Positions 39,528 to 48,125 of a stretch of 49,793 nucleotides of DNA are shown piece after piece. The notes beneath the pieces were generated by a model. The model did no database searches and was not told the origin of the DNA. It was given only the letters and a program-made list of their open reading frames with translations. Numbering within the stretch: the stretch's first letter is position 1; each line of letters starts with the position of its first letter. Made by a program: the position numbers and the translations under genes. Source of the DNA: Solirubrobacterales bacterium (GTDB lineage Bacteria > Actinomycetota > Thermoleophilia > Solirubrobacterales > 70-9); the NCBI GenBank assembly GCA_035573435.1, contig DATMZR010000032.1, positions 1 to 49,793 of the forward strand, written 5' to 3'.

Positions 39528-40934
39528 TCAGTCCGGCGGGATGTTCTGGTTCAGGCGGAAGAGGTTGTCGGGGTCGTACTTTCGCTTCAGCGCCTTGAGG
39601 CGGTCGTACTTCGGCGCGCCATAGGCTTGCCGGACCCGCTCCTCCCCCTCCTCCCCGAGGAAGTTCACGTAGACGCTCGTGTGGAAGGGCTCGAGCGCCG
39701 ACCACAGATCCCGAACCCACTCGCGCTCGGAGTCGAAGCCATCTTCCGTCTCGGTGCAGGCGGTGATGTTGAAGGCATGCCCCGCGCCTCGTGTGTCGTA
39801 GGCGGTCTCGTCGCGAGCCACCCGGGATACCGCTCCGCCGAGCTGCCAAACCGGGAAGGCGGTAAGCGGCGAGCGGATGCGCTGCGAGTGCTCGACGGTG
39901 ATGTCGATCACCTCGTCGGTGAGCTCGGCGACGTCGCACGCCCGGTTGTAGTACCAGCGGTAGTGCGGGAAAGCGGCGTCGAACATCGCTTGGTGCTCGA
40001 GGAAGGGCTTGGGGACACAGAGGTCGAGCACGGGCGATCCGAACGTCTTCATCGGCCTCAGCACCTCCTCCCCCTCATCCACGGCTCCCGCGTAGCAGCA
40101 GACGACGTTGATCACGAGCTCGCCGTGCAGCTCCGCGGGCACGAAATCGAGTGGCGGCGCCTTGCGCAGGATGACGATGGTCATCAACTCGTCGGGCGCC
40201 GCGGAGATCCAGTCGCGATAGAACCGCAGAACCTCAGGGGCATCCCTCATCCGCCACATGATCGGGCCCGCGAGCACCGCCGGGCCGAGCGCATTGAGCC
40301 TGAACCGGAACTCGGTCACGACACCGAAGTTGCCGCCGCCACCTCGCACCCCCCAGAAGAGGTCGGCGTTCTCGTCCTCGCTTGCCTTTACGAGCTCGCC
40401 CTCGGCCGTGACCACGTCCACGGACAGGAGCTGGTCGATGCTCAGCCCATGCTTTCGCATGATCCACCCGATCCCGCCGCCCAGCGTCAGCCCCGCTACC
40501 CCGGTGTGCGTCACGATCCCCGCTGGAACGGCGAGTCCGTGCTCCTGGGTTGCGGTGTCCAGCTCGCCCAACGACACACCAGCCTCGACCCTCGCGGTCC
40601 GGGCCTCCGGGTCGATCTCGATCCCCTTCAAGAGGCCCAGGTCGACGACGATCCCGTCGTCGCAGACCGAGTGCCCCGGGAAGCTGTGACCCCCGCTGCG
40701 AACGGCTGTCGTCAGATCCGTCTGCCGGGCAAATCGCAGGGCCGCCGAGACGTCCGTGGCGTCGCGGCAGCGCGCGATCGCCGCCGGCCGCCGATCGATG
40801 GACCCGTTCCACACCCGGCGTTGCGCGTCGTAGCTCGGCTCGCCGGGGACGACCACGTCCCCCTTGAACGAGGCTCTCAGCGCTCCCAGGGCGGTCTCAT
40901 CGACGTGGATCTCGGAGCGGGTCGCCTTCGCCAC
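39528..40934 (-). CDS. BBE-type FAD-linked oxidoreductase
   Basis: A 468-residue cytoplasmic-looking flavoprotein of the berberine-bridge/6-hydroxynicotine oxidase family. The FAD_binding_4 part has RSGGHSFPGHSVCDDG, whose His is the usual 8-alpha-FAD attachment site, and LTLGGGIGWIMRKHGL. The second attachment Cys of bicovalent members is not present at the expected place (THTGVAG), so a single covalent bond is likely. The C-terminal BBE motif DNLFRLNQNIPP is intact. GTG start. The substrate cannot be predicted. Confidence 0.9.
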   Translation of the reverse strand: MAKATRSEIHVDETALGALRASFKGDVVVPGEPSYDAQRRVWNGSIDRRPAAIARCRDATDVSAALRFARQTDLTTAVRSGGHSFPGHSVCDDGIVVDLGLLKGIEIDPEARTARVEAGVSLGELDTATQEHGLAVPAGIVTHTGVAGLTLGGGIGWIMRKHGLSIDQLLSVDVVTAEGELVKASEDENADLFWGVRGGGGNFGVVTEFRFRLNALGPAVLAGPIMWRMRDAPEVLRFYRDWISAAPDELMTIVILRKAPPLDFVPAELHGELVINVVCCYAGAVDEGEEVLRPMKTFGSPVLDLCVPKPFLEHQAMFDAAFPHYRWYYNRACDVAELTDEVIDITVEHSQRIRSPLTAFPVWQLGGAVSRVARDETAYDTRGAGHAFNITACTETEDGFDSEREWVRDLWSALEPFHTSVYVNFLGEEGEERVRQAYGAPKYDRLKALKRKYDPDNLFRLNQNIPPD

Positions 40935-40961
40935 CTGGCGAGTATCGCCGATCCCGGAGGC

Positions 40962-41612
40962 TCAGTCGACCAGGCGCCGCTCCACCGCCCAGCGTCCAAG
41001 CTCGTGGCGGTTCGAGAGCTGCAGCTTCCTGAGCACGGCGCTCACGTGAGCCTCGACCGTCTTCGGCGAGATGTTCAGCTCCCGCCCGATCTCCTTATAG
41101 AGATAGCCGCGGGCGATGAGCCGCAGCACCTCGCGCTCGCGCATCGTGAGCTGGTCGAGCTCGGGGTCGACATCGGCCTCCGGGATCTCGCCCTGGAAGG
41201 CGTCGAGCACGAAGCCCGCGAGGCGCGGCGAGAAGACCGCGTCGCCCGCGTGAACCCGCTCGATCGCCTCCGCCAGCTCCGCGCCCGAGATCGACTTCGT
41301 CACGTAGCCGCGGGCGCCTGCGCGGATCAGCGCGATCACGTCCTCGGCGGCGTCGGAGACCGAAAGGCCAAGGAAGCGCTGGACTGGACGTTCCTCCGCA
41401 ACCTTGCGGATCACCTCCACTCCCCCGCCCCCCGGCATGTGGACGTCCAGCAGGACAACGTCGGGCTTTTCGCCCAAGATCGCCGCGACGGCCTCTTCGA
41501 CCGTGGCGGCGTCGGCGCGCACGTGGACCAGGTCCTCGAGCTCGGAGCGCACGCCGGCACGAAAGAGGGCGTGGTCGTCGACGATGACGACGCTGGTTCG
41601 CGGGTCACTCAT
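40962..41612 (-). CDS. NarL/LuxR-family response regulator
   Basis: A 216-residue regulator with a receiver domain (VDDH at the acidic pocket, phospho-acceptor VVLLDVHMPGG, lysine in YVTKSI) and a C-terminal LuxR-type helix-turn-helix (LTMREREVLRLIARGYLYKEIGRELNIS, here cited only as its boundaries LTMREREVL and SPKTVEAHVSAVL). The ATG overlaps the kinase stop as ATGA. It is the output of the PspC-kinase operon, organised like LiaFSR-type envelope-stress systems. Confidence 0.93.
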   Translation of the reverse strand: MSDPRTSVVIVDDHALFRAGVRSELEDLVHVRADAATVEEAVAAILGEKPDVVLLDVHMPGGGGVEVIRKVAEERPVQRFLGLSVSDAAEDVIALIRAGARGYVTKSISGAELAEAIERVHAGDAVFSPRLAGFVLDAFQGEIPEADVDPELDQLTMREREVLRLIARGYLYKEIGRELNISPKTVEAHVSAVLRKLQLSNRHELGRWAVERRLVD

Positions 41613-42649
41613 CGGGGGCCATCCTCTCGCGTCGTCGCGGTCCGAGCTATTCGCAGCGCAACCTCGGTCCCGCCGCCGGGAATCGCACGTACCTCCGCCC
41701 GCCCGCCGGCACGCTCCATCCTGCCCACGATCGACTCGCGGACGCCGCGGCGGTCGACGGGCACGGCGGCGAGGTCAAAGCCCGGCCCGCGGTCGCGGAC
41801 AAAAACCTCGATCGAGTCCGGCTCCACCTCCGCATAGACCTGGATCGGGCCGGGCTCGGCGGCGTGCTTCGCGGCGTTTGTGAGCGCCTCGCGGGCGGCG
41901 CCGAGCACCGCGTCGGTCGGGGCGTCGAGCTCGCAGTCGCCGACCGCGACGACCTCGATCGCCACACGGTGGTCGTCCTCCACCGCCTCGGCGGCAGAGC
42001 GGAGCGCCGCTGCGAAGCTATCGGCCCCGGCACGCCGTCCGTCGGCCGCCAGCCAGTCGCGAAGCTCGCGCTCCTGCCGCCGCGCCAGCGCCGCGACCTC
42101 GCGCGGATCGCCGGCGCGTTTCTGCATCAGGGTCAGCGTCTGGAGCACCGAATCGTGGAGGTGGGCGGCGAGCTCGGAGCGCTCCTGGGAGCGGATCCGC
42201 TCGGCGCGCTCGGCGGCGAGGCTCCGCCCGAGCCGCCAGAGGAACGGCGCCAGGATCAGCCCGATCGCCACGATCACGACCACCGTGGTGAGCGCCGCGT
42301 CTCGGACGCCGCTCAGCACGTTGTTGGAGGACAGGAAGAGCAGCGCAGCACCCATCACGAGGAGCACACCGAAGACCCCGCGATAGAGGTCCGCGAAGCG
42401 CGAGCGCCGGGCATCGGACGGCCCCTCGACGGTGGCGGGGGGGCGCCGCGGCGCCGGGGCTGGGGGCGCCGGGGCACGCGAGCGGCCACCCCAGAGGAGG
42501 GTGACGCCGAACGCGGCCAGGATCACGGCCATCACCCACAGCGAGACGTCGAGCACCTCCGCCGAGTCGAGGAGGACGAGCCCGCCGAGGGCGGCGACCG
42601 CCGCCCCCGACGCAAACGAGATGCGATCCGGCTTCAGCGGGTCGCGCAC
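41609..42649 (-). CDS. HisKA_3-type sensor histidine kinase
   Basis: A 346-residue membrane kinase of the NarL/DesK/LiaS class. Hydrophobic segments occur at ~13-53 and ~90-140, separated by a proline-rich loop. The dimerisation and phosphorylation motif is LAAHLHDSVLQTLTLMQ, and the HATPase has AREALTNAAKHA and RDRGPGFDL. The GTG start lies inside the end of the PspC gene (16-base overlap) and the stop overlaps the regulator gene. Probably senses envelope state through PspC. Confidence 0.92.
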   Translation of the reverse strand: MRDPLKPDRISFASGAAVAALGGLVLLDSAEVLDVSLWVMAVILAAFGVTLLWGGRSRAPAPPAPAPRRPPATVEGPSDARRSRFADLYRGVFGVLLVMGAALLFLSSNNVLSGVRDAALTTVVVIVAIGLILAPFLWRLGRSLAAERAERIRSQERSELAAHLHDSVLQTLTLMQKRAGDPREVAALARRQERELRDWLAADGRRAGADSFAAALRSAAEAVEDDHRVAIEVVAVGDCELDAPTDAVLGAAREALTNAAKHAAEPGPIQVYAEVEPDSIEVFVRDRGPGFDLAAVPVDRRGVRESIVGRMERAGGRAEVRAIPGGGTEVALRIARTATTREDGPR

Positions 42650-43656
42650 GCCCTGGCCTCCGCCGCCCGCAGCGGCGCAGTGTCCTCGTGGAACGGGCCC
42701 GGCCCGTAGCCGGGGCGGTCCACGCTCGCGGTGTTGCTGTTGATCACGCGGAGCTGCCCGGCCTGGACATCCGCGTCGAGAACGAGCCTCGGCGCGGCGT
42801 CTGTCTCAGCCGAGCCCGGCGAGTAGTCGGTGCTGAACCCCTGGTTGAGCTGTCCGACCACCTCGCTCTCGCCAGCGCCGACGTGGGTCGAGCCGACGAC
42901 GCAGACCTTTGCCGGTACGAACAAGGTCGACTCCCCGGCACCGAGCCGAGTGTCCAGATGGACCACCCTGTCCTTCTTCCAGTTCAGGTCGCGCAGGTCG
43001 ACCACCAACCGCCCGATGCCGAGCTCGTAGCCATCGGCCGGGATCGCCGTGACCGACAGCGGGTGGTACTCGCGGTCGCCGATCCCGCCCCGGAAATCCA
43101 GGTCGGTGGCCGCCGCGACGCCCCCTCCGACCGCGAGCGCCACGGCCGGCGGGATCAGCCAGCGGGCGCCGCCACGGAACGACATCGCCACCAGCACGAT
43201 CCCCAGCACGACGACCGCCGCCGCAACCGGGATCCCCCAGCCGACCGCGACGCCGAAGGCGGCGATGCCCGCCAGCGAGAGCAGCACGCCGAGACCGAGC
43301 AATGCCAGGAAGGCGAGTCCAACGCCGCGCCAGAATCCGACGCGCCGCAGGCGCCCGCCCACGCGCTCGCCCCGGTCCGGCTCTCCGTCCGTGGGGACGA
43401 AGAGCCAGAGCAGTCCATAGGCGATCGCGCCGAGACCTCCGAAGAACACGGAGATCACGAAGCCGATCCGGAACATCACCGGGTCGACGCCGAAGTAGCG
43501 GCCGAGGCCGCCGGCCACGCCGGCGATCACGCGGTCGCTCGTCGAGCGCCTGAGCCGCTGCGGCCCAGCCTCCGGCTGCTGGACCTCGGTCGGAGCGGTG
43601 GGTTCCTCGCGGTCGGGTGGCTCGGGGTTTTCGATGGTTGGAGTGTCGTCGTTCAT
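42634..43656 (-). CDS. PspC-domain membrane protein (LiaF-like partner of the kinase)
   Basis: A 340-residue protein. After an acidic Pro/Glu-rich N-terminus, a PspC domain (RSTSDRVIAGVAGGLGRYFG, then IAYGLLWLFVP) is followed by several transmembrane segments. The C-terminal domain (about 215-340) is beta-rich, as in LiaF/DUF4097-type proteins. The ATG has a near-perfect AAAGGAGG eight bases upstream. First gene of the PspC-kinase-regulator operon, which suggests it modulates the kinase in envelope stress. Confidence 0.88.
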   Translation of the reverse strand: MNDDTPTIENPEPPDREEPTAPTEVQQPEAGPQRLRRSTSDRVIAGVAGGLGRYFGVDPVMFRIGFVISVFFGGLGAIAYGLLWLFVPTDGEPDRGERVGGRLRRVGFWRGVGLAFLALLGLGVLLSLAGIAAFGVAVGWGIPVAAAVVVLGIVLVAMSFRGGARWLIPPAVALAVGGGVAAATDLDFRGGIGDREYHPLSVTAIPADGYELGIGRLVVDLRDLNWKKDRVVHLDTRLGAGESTLFVPAKVCVVGSTHVGAGESEVVGQLNQGFSTDYSPGSAETDAAPRLVLDADVQAGQLRVINSNTASVDRPGYGPGPFHEDTAPLRAAEARACATR

Positions 43657-43845
43657 TCCAAATGCCTCCTTTCAGGCTGTGATTGCTTGCCCGCCGAGGC
43701 TCTCAGCCGATCGCTCCTCCGTCTATTGGGGATGTCCCCTAGGAATCCCTATTCGTTCCCCAGGTGCGCCTTCGCGACCGCCTGATTCTCGGCGCGCGGT
43801 TGACCCAGGGCGCCCGAGGTGAAAGGCTGTCGCCAAGGGAGGTCC

Positions 43846-44637
43846 ATGCATTCCACGCGTCGTCCGTCACCAGCGCTGATCATCGCGATGATCGCCCTGT
43901 TCGTGTCCCTCGGCGGCACTGCTGCCGCGCTTTCGGGTTCGAACACGGTGTACTCGGACGACATCGTCGACAACGAGGTGAGGAGCGCCGACGTGCGGAA
44001 CGACACCCTCTCGGGAGGAGGCCTCGGGGCCGCCGACCTGAGGACGGGTTCGGTCGGTACGAGCGAAGTGGCCCCGAACAGCCTCGGGGCGGGGGACCTG
44101 GCCCCGAGCTCAGTGGGCACCGATGAGGCGCTCGACGACTCGCTCACCGGCGCGGACATTCACAACGGCTCGCTGGAGGCGGCGGAGTTCGCACCGATTG
44201 CCGCGGCTCGAGCAACCAACTCCGCAGATCAGACCATCGCAGAATCAACTCCAACCGTCATCACGCTCGACAGCGAGGGGTTCGACAACTCCAATCTCCA
44301 CGACCCCGTCACCAACAACTCCCGGCTGACCGCCCCAGTGGGGGGCGTCTACCAGATCAACGGCCGGGTGCACTGGGACAGCGGCGCGGCCGGTACTCGT
44401 CAGGTGCGGATCGAGAAGAACCTCGGCTTGCCGGCCGGAAAGACAATCGCCGAGGCGTTGGATACGACCTCGGCCACGGATGAGCTGACTCAGAACGTTT
44501 CGACGATCTCCCGCCTCATACCGGGCGACTATGTCGAGCTTCGCGTGCAACAGGCGAATGGCACCGCAACGGCGGTGGACACGCTCGCCCAAAACCACGT
44601 TGCTCCGGAGCTGTCGATGGCCTGGATCGGGCCCTAG
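43846..44637 (+). CDS. Surface protein with SVGT-type repeats and C1q-like jelly-roll domain
   Basis: A 263-residue exported protein. The ATG at 43846 follows AAGGGAGG. The N-terminus (RRPSPALIIAMIALFVSLGG) is a signal or anchor of a kind common in this lineage. Residues ~35-115 are short, regular repeats rich in Gly/Ser/Asp, such as GSVGTSEVAPNSLGAGDL. The C-terminal ~140 residues look like a C1q/TNF jelly roll (GGVYQINGRVHWD, LIPGDYVELRVQQANG). This resembles collagen-like C1q architecture, but with a different stalk. Function unknown; ends 11 bases from the convergent kup stop. Confidence 0.78.
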   Translation: MHSTRRPSPALIIAMIALFVSLGGTAAALSGSNTVYSDDIVDNEVRSADVRNDTLSGGGLGAADLRTGSVGTSEVAPNSLGAGDLAPSSVGTDEALDDSLTGADIHNGSLEAAEFAPIAAARATNSADQTIAESTPTVITLDSEGFDNSNLHDPVTNNSRLTAPVGGVYQINGRVHWDSGAAGTRQVRIEKNLGLPAGKTIAEALDTTSATDELTQNVSTISRLIPGDYVELRVQQANGTATAVDTLAQNHVAPELSMAWIGP

Positions 44638-44648
44638 CGCAGCAAGGC

Positions 44649-46562
44649 TCAGAACTCGATCTCCGAACCCAGCGTGATCGTCCGGTCGCGAGGCAGTTGG
44701 AAGTAGTCGGCGGGCTCGGCCGAGATCAACGCCGTCAGCAGGAAGAGGTGCTTCCGCCAGCGTCTCATCCCGGTTCCATCGCCGGGCTTCAGCTCCACCC
44801 GGGAGAGATAGAACGAAGTGTCCCGGGCATCGACCGGGCTCTCCACGCCCGCGTCCGCGATCTGCCGCACTAAAGCGGGGACGTCGTAGTGCTCCGCGTA
44901 CCCGTGCTTCGCCCGGACGAAGGTAATGCCGTCGTCCTTGTATCCGAGCTCGTCGATCTCGAGCCGGTTCGCGGGGCTGACGCGTGGGGTTGGCAGGTTC
45001 TCCAGCGAGAGGATGATCGCGTGCTCCTGGAGGGAGTGGAGGTGCTCCACGCAGGCGCGCATCGACAGCGGCGCTGTCTCCTTCCCCCGGTTCATGAACA
45101 CGCCGGTGCCGGGTCCCCTGACAACCGGCGGGTCCATTCCCCGGAGGGTCTCTACGAAGTCCTGCAGCGGGCCCTCCACCAGGAAGCGCTCCGTCGTGAC
45201 CAGCTCGCGCCCACGGAACCAGGTGGTCATCACCGTGAAGAGGAGCAGACCGATGATGATCGGGACCCAGGCTCCGTGCAGGAACTTGGTGACATTCGCC
45301 CCGAGGAATGCGAGCTCCACGGTGAGGAACAGAGCCGCCCCGAGAACGGCGAGCCACAGCGGTCGGTGCCAGCGACGGCGAACGATTACGAAGAAGAGGA
45401 CAGTGGTGATCGCGATCGTGCCCGTCACCGCCATCCCGAAGGCGAACGCGAGCTTGGCGGAGCTCTGAAAGGCGAGCACCAACGCCAGCACGGCCACCAT
45501 CAGGATCCAGTTGATGATCGGCACGTAGACCTGGCCGTACTCGCGCTCGGATGTGTGGATCACGCGCAGGCGGGGCAGGTAGCCCAGCTGCGCAGCCTGG
45601 TGGGCCAGCGAGAAGGCGCCGGAGATCACTGCCTGCGAGGCGATCACCGTCGCCGCGGTCGCGAGGATCACCAGCGGAACCAGCCCCCCGTGGGGCATGA
45701 GCTGGAAGAAAGGGGCGCTGATCGTGTCCGGGTCGTCCAGGATCAGCGCCCCTTGGCCCAGGTAGCTGAGGATGCACGCCGGAAAGACGAGCATGAGCCA
45801 CGCCCGGCTGATGGCCGGTCGGCCGAAGTGGCCCAGGTCGGCGTAGAGCGCCTCGACGCCGGTGATCGCGAGCACCACCGAAGCGAGCGAGAAGAACCCG
45901 GTCGACCCGCTGTGAAACAGGAAGTCGAACGCGTAGCTCGGCGAGAGGGCCTTGAGGACCTCGGGGTGCATCGAGATCCCGCGAATTCCGAGTACCGCGA
46001 TCGTCGTGAACCAGACCAGCATGATCGGCCCGAACATGCGGGCGACCGATCCGGTGCCGCGGCGCTGGATGGCGAAGAGGGCCACGATGATCACGACGGT
46101 GATCGGCACGACGAGGCGGTCCATCGACGACGAGATCGACTCCGTTCCCTCCACTGCCGACAGCACCGAGATCGCTGGGGTGATCATGCTGTCGCCGAAG
46201 AACAGGGCCGCTCCGAACACACCGAGGCCCGCGAGAATGAACTTGGTGCGCCCCGGGACCTCGGTGCCGATCTGACGGATCTGCGAGATCAGCGCCATGA
46301 TCCCGCCCTCGCCGTCGTTGTCGGCCCTCATCACCAGGCCGACGTACTTCACAGTGACGATGATCGTCACCGCCCAGAAGATCAGCGACACGACGCCGTA
46401 CACGCTCTGGAGCGACGCCTGGACCGGATGGGGATCACCGGGGTCGAACGCGGTCTGGATCGTGTAGATCGGGCTGGTCCCGATGTCGCCGAAGACCACC
46501 CCGAGCGCGCCGACCACCAGCGCCGTCCTGCCCAGGGCGCGCTTTGGGTCGGTGTCCATCAT
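44649..46562 (-). CDS. kup: Kup-type potassium uptake transporter
   Basis: A 637-residue K+ transporter, probably proton-coupled. About twelve transmembrane segments precede a cytoplasmic C-terminal domain. The N-terminal signature GVVFGDIGTSPIYTIQTAF and NDGEGGIMALISQ are diagnostic, as is the FGDSMITPAISVLSAVEG segment. Two ATG codons are adjacent (46562, 46559). It is divergent from the first SnoaL-like gene with a ~70-base gap. Confidence 0.96.
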   Translation of the reverse strand: MMDTDPKRALGRTALVVGALGVVFGDIGTSPIYTIQTAFDPGDPHPVQASLQSVYGVVSLIFWAVTIIVTVKYVGLVMRADNDGEGGIMALISQIRQIGTEVPGRTKFILAGLGVFGAALFFGDSMITPAISVLSAVEGTESISSSMDRLVVPITVVIIVALFAIQRRGTGSVARMFGPIMLVWFTTIAVLGIRGISMHPEVLKALSPSYAFDFLFHSGSTGFFSLASVVLAITGVEALYADLGHFGRPAISRAWLMLVFPACILSYLGQGALILDDPDTISAPFFQLMPHGGLVPLVILATAATVIASQAVISGAFSLAHQAAQLGYLPRLRVIHTSEREYGQVYVPIINWILMVAVLALVLAFQSSAKLAFAFGMAVTGTIAITTVLFFVIVRRRWHRPLWLAVLGAALFLTVELAFLGANVTKFLHGAWVPIIIGLLLFTVMTTWFRGRELVTTERFLVEGPLQDFVETLRGMDPPVVRGPGTGVFMNRGKETAPLSMRACVEHLHSLQEHAIILSLENLPTPRVSPANRLEIDELGYKDDGITFVRAKHGYAEHYDVPALVRQIADAGVESPVDARDTSFYLSRVELKPGDGTGMRRWRKHLFLLTALISAEPADYFQLPRDRTITLGSEIEF

Positions 46563-46612
46563 GCGGCAGCCTAAGCGCGGCGCCTATCGGGTTGCTGATC
46601 CCGGTGCCCGTC

Positions 46613-46631
46613 GCGAGATACTGCGCGGACG
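46613..46631 (+). promoter_or_regulatory. Conserved GCGAGATACT box before SnoaL paralogue 1
   Basis: GCGAGATACTGCGCGG followed by ACG-ATG. GATACT (46617-46622) fits a -10 hexamer 9 bases before the ATG, which would give a nearly leaderless transcript; there is no ribosome binding site. The same block recurs before paralogues 2, 6 and the one at the window edge. Confidence 0.5.
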
Positions 46632-47033
46632 ATGTCGCGAGAAAACGTGGAGATACTCAGGCGTGCCTTGCCCGAATCCGCACCCGCGAACGTCGCCGCG
46701 CTGTTCGAGATCCTCGATGAGAGTGTGGAGTGGGACTACGTGGGAACCTTTCCAGAGGGCCTCACCACCTATCACGGTCCTGCGGAAGTACGGGAGTTCC
46801 TGGGCCAGTGGGCCGACGCATTCGATGACTTTGGCTTTGAGGCGGAGGAGACGATCGATGCAGGAGATGCCGTCCTGATCCGCCTGCATCAATGGGGACG
46901 CGGCAAGGACACCGGTGCCCAGGTTGAAAGTCGGACCTGGCAGCTATTCACCTTCCGGGACGGCAAGATCGTCCACTGCCGTGGGTATGCGACTAAGGCG
47001 GAAGCCCTCGAGGCCGCCGGGCTTTCGGAGTGA
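46632..47033 (+). CDS. SnoaL/NTF2-like protein, paralogue 1
   Basis: A 133-residue single-domain protein of the SnoaL/NTF2-like superfamily (alpha+beta cone fold with a ligand pocket). It begins MSRENVEILRR and ends EALEAAGLSE, the shared signature of this array. Middle motifs include VEWDYVGTF, YHGPAEVREFLGQW and the closing strand FTFRDGKIVHCRGYAT. Substrate or catalytic function is unknown. It stands alone before an unrelated gene; the other copies follow further downstream. Confidence 0.88.
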   Translation: MSRENVEILRRALPESAPANVAALFEILDESVEWDYVGTFPEGLTTYHGPAEVREFLGQWADAFDDFGFEAEETIDAGDAVLIRLHQWGRGKDTGAQVESRTWQLFTFRDGKIVHCRGYATKAEALEAAGLSE

Positions 47034-47073
47034 TGGACTGTTACCGGCGCCCACGGGCTGAGCCGAGGGTAAT

Positions 47074-47607
47074 GTGGGTGAAATGCGCAATCCCTTACGG
47101 CGGGCGACGGCCGCAGGCACCGAGCGAGAGTGGCATGAGTTCATGGCGATTCCGGGGGATCGGATCACGGAAATAGCCAGGCAGAGGTTGGCTGCGGAGA
47201 GGTTGGCAGGCCTCACCCTCTACGTCGTAAACGATGGAGCCGAGGGTGAGACAAGGGGAGTGTTTGTGAACGTCGACGCCGTCGAGGCGGAGATCGATGA
47301 GAGAACGACCAAGCTGCACGAAGAGCTAGCCGCGGCAGCCATCGAGCGGCATGGCGTGGGGGACTGGGATGATCCGGATTACCGAGCCCGGCTCGAGGCG
47401 GCGGCTGACGAGGACATGCAGAGCCCTGACTTCCAGGCACGCCTGCAACAGATCACGGAAGCCGCGTTCAACAACACCGACCACTGGGTGAAGGGCGGCT
47501 TCGACAACCTGCCGGACAATGACGTCACGTACTCGCTGTATCGAGTCAACCTGGCCACAGGCCGGATTGGACCTGGAAGCCTGGTTTCGTTGCCGGAGTG
47601 GGACTAG
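47074..47607 (+). CDS. Hypothetical protein interrupting the SnoaL array
   Basis: A 177-residue acidic, soluble protein with no recognisable domain, signal peptide or membrane segment. GTG at 47074 or ATG at 47083 are possible starts. The centre is helical and charged (TKLHEELAAAAIERHG). Its base and codon composition appear less extreme than its neighbours, with more A/T at third positions, which may hint at different origin. I do not recognise it. Confidence 0.6.
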   Translation: MGEMRNPLRRATAAGTEREWHEFMAIPGDRITEIARQRLAAERLAGLTLYVVNDGAEGETRGVFVNVDAVEAEIDERTTKLHEELAAAAIERHGVGDWDDPDYRARLEAAADEDMQSPDFQARLQQITEAAFNNTDHWVKGGFDNLPDNDVTYSLYRVNLATGRIGPGSLVSLPEWD

Positions 47608-47640
47608 AGCGGGCTGGCTGGGCTGACCCTGAACTGAGAA

Positions 47641-47660
47641 GCCGAGCTCGGGGGCTCGGC
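47641..47660 (+). terminator. GC-rich hairpin after the hypothetical gene
   Basis: GCCGAGC and GCTCGGC form a 7-bp stem with a 6-base loop, 34 bases past the stop of the hypothetical gene. No T-run follows, so it is only a candidate terminator. Confidence 0.45.
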
Positions 47661-47698
47661 CTCACAGGTTCACGGTAGCGTGCTGCGCACGCCAGGTC

Positions 47699-47717
47699 GC
47701 GAGATACTGCGCGGGCG
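47699..47717 (+). promoter_or_regulatory. Conserved GCGAGATACT box before SnoaL paralogue 2
   Basis: GCGAGATACTGCGCGGGCG directly precedes the ATG. GATACT at 47703-47708 is again 9 bases before the start codon, as before paralogue 1, and no ribosome binding site is present. Confidence 0.5.
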
Positions 47718-48122
47718 ATGTCCCAGGAGAACGTGGAGGTCGTGCGGCGCTGGTGGAGCGGATTCAACGAGGACGGGATGCCCCCGCTGTCCCTCTGCGA
47801 CGAACAGATCGAGATTCGCATGCCGCCGGACTTCCCCGTCCGAGGTCTCTTCCAAGGGCACGAAGGTGTTCGCCGCTGGCGTGAGCAGGTGTTCGAAGTT
47901 GCAGAGAACGCCCACGTGGAGCCGGAGAAGATCGTCGACGTGCATGACGACGGGGAAACCGTCTTGATGCTGCTTCGCGCCACGGGCACAGCCAGCTACT
48001 CTGAGATCGAGCTGGACATCGAGTGGGCGGCGATCTGGACGATTCGCGACGGGAAGCTGCTGCGTGCCCAGGGCTATCTGAACCGTGCCGAGGCGCTCGA
48101 AGCCGCCGGGCTGTCGGAGTAG
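47718..48122 (+). CDS. SnoaL/NTF2-like protein, paralogue 2
   Basis: A 134-residue member of the array: start MSQENVEVVRRWWSGF, end EALEAAGLSE. The core (FQGHEGVRRWREQVFE, ATGTASYSEIELDIEWAA) fits the SnoaL-like fold and differs strongly from its neighbours. It is the first of four tandem copies (47718-49346) separated by only three bases each, so they form an operon. The end of its coding region (CTGTCGGAGTAG) carries the GGAG used as ribosome binding site for the next copy. Confidence 0.88.
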   Translation: MSQENVEVVRRWWSGFNEDGMPPLSLCDEQIEIRMPPDFPVRGLFQGHEGVRRWREQVFEVAENAHVEPEKIVDVHDDGETVLMLLRATGTASYSEIELDIEWAAIWTIRDGKLLRAQGYLNRAEALEAAGLSE

Positions 48123-48125
48123 GCG

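Noticed and set aside
39276-41837. An 853-codon plus-strand open frame opposite the flavoprotein and LuxR-type regulator genes
   Set aside because: It is the reverse-complement shadow of recognised minus-strand genes, an effect of high GC content. Its translation is low-complexity and resembles no family.
44889-46574. A 561-codon plus-strand open frame opposite kup
   Set aside because: Kup is unambiguous on the minus strand. The opposite translation is a compositionally biased shadow rich in His, Asp and Arg.
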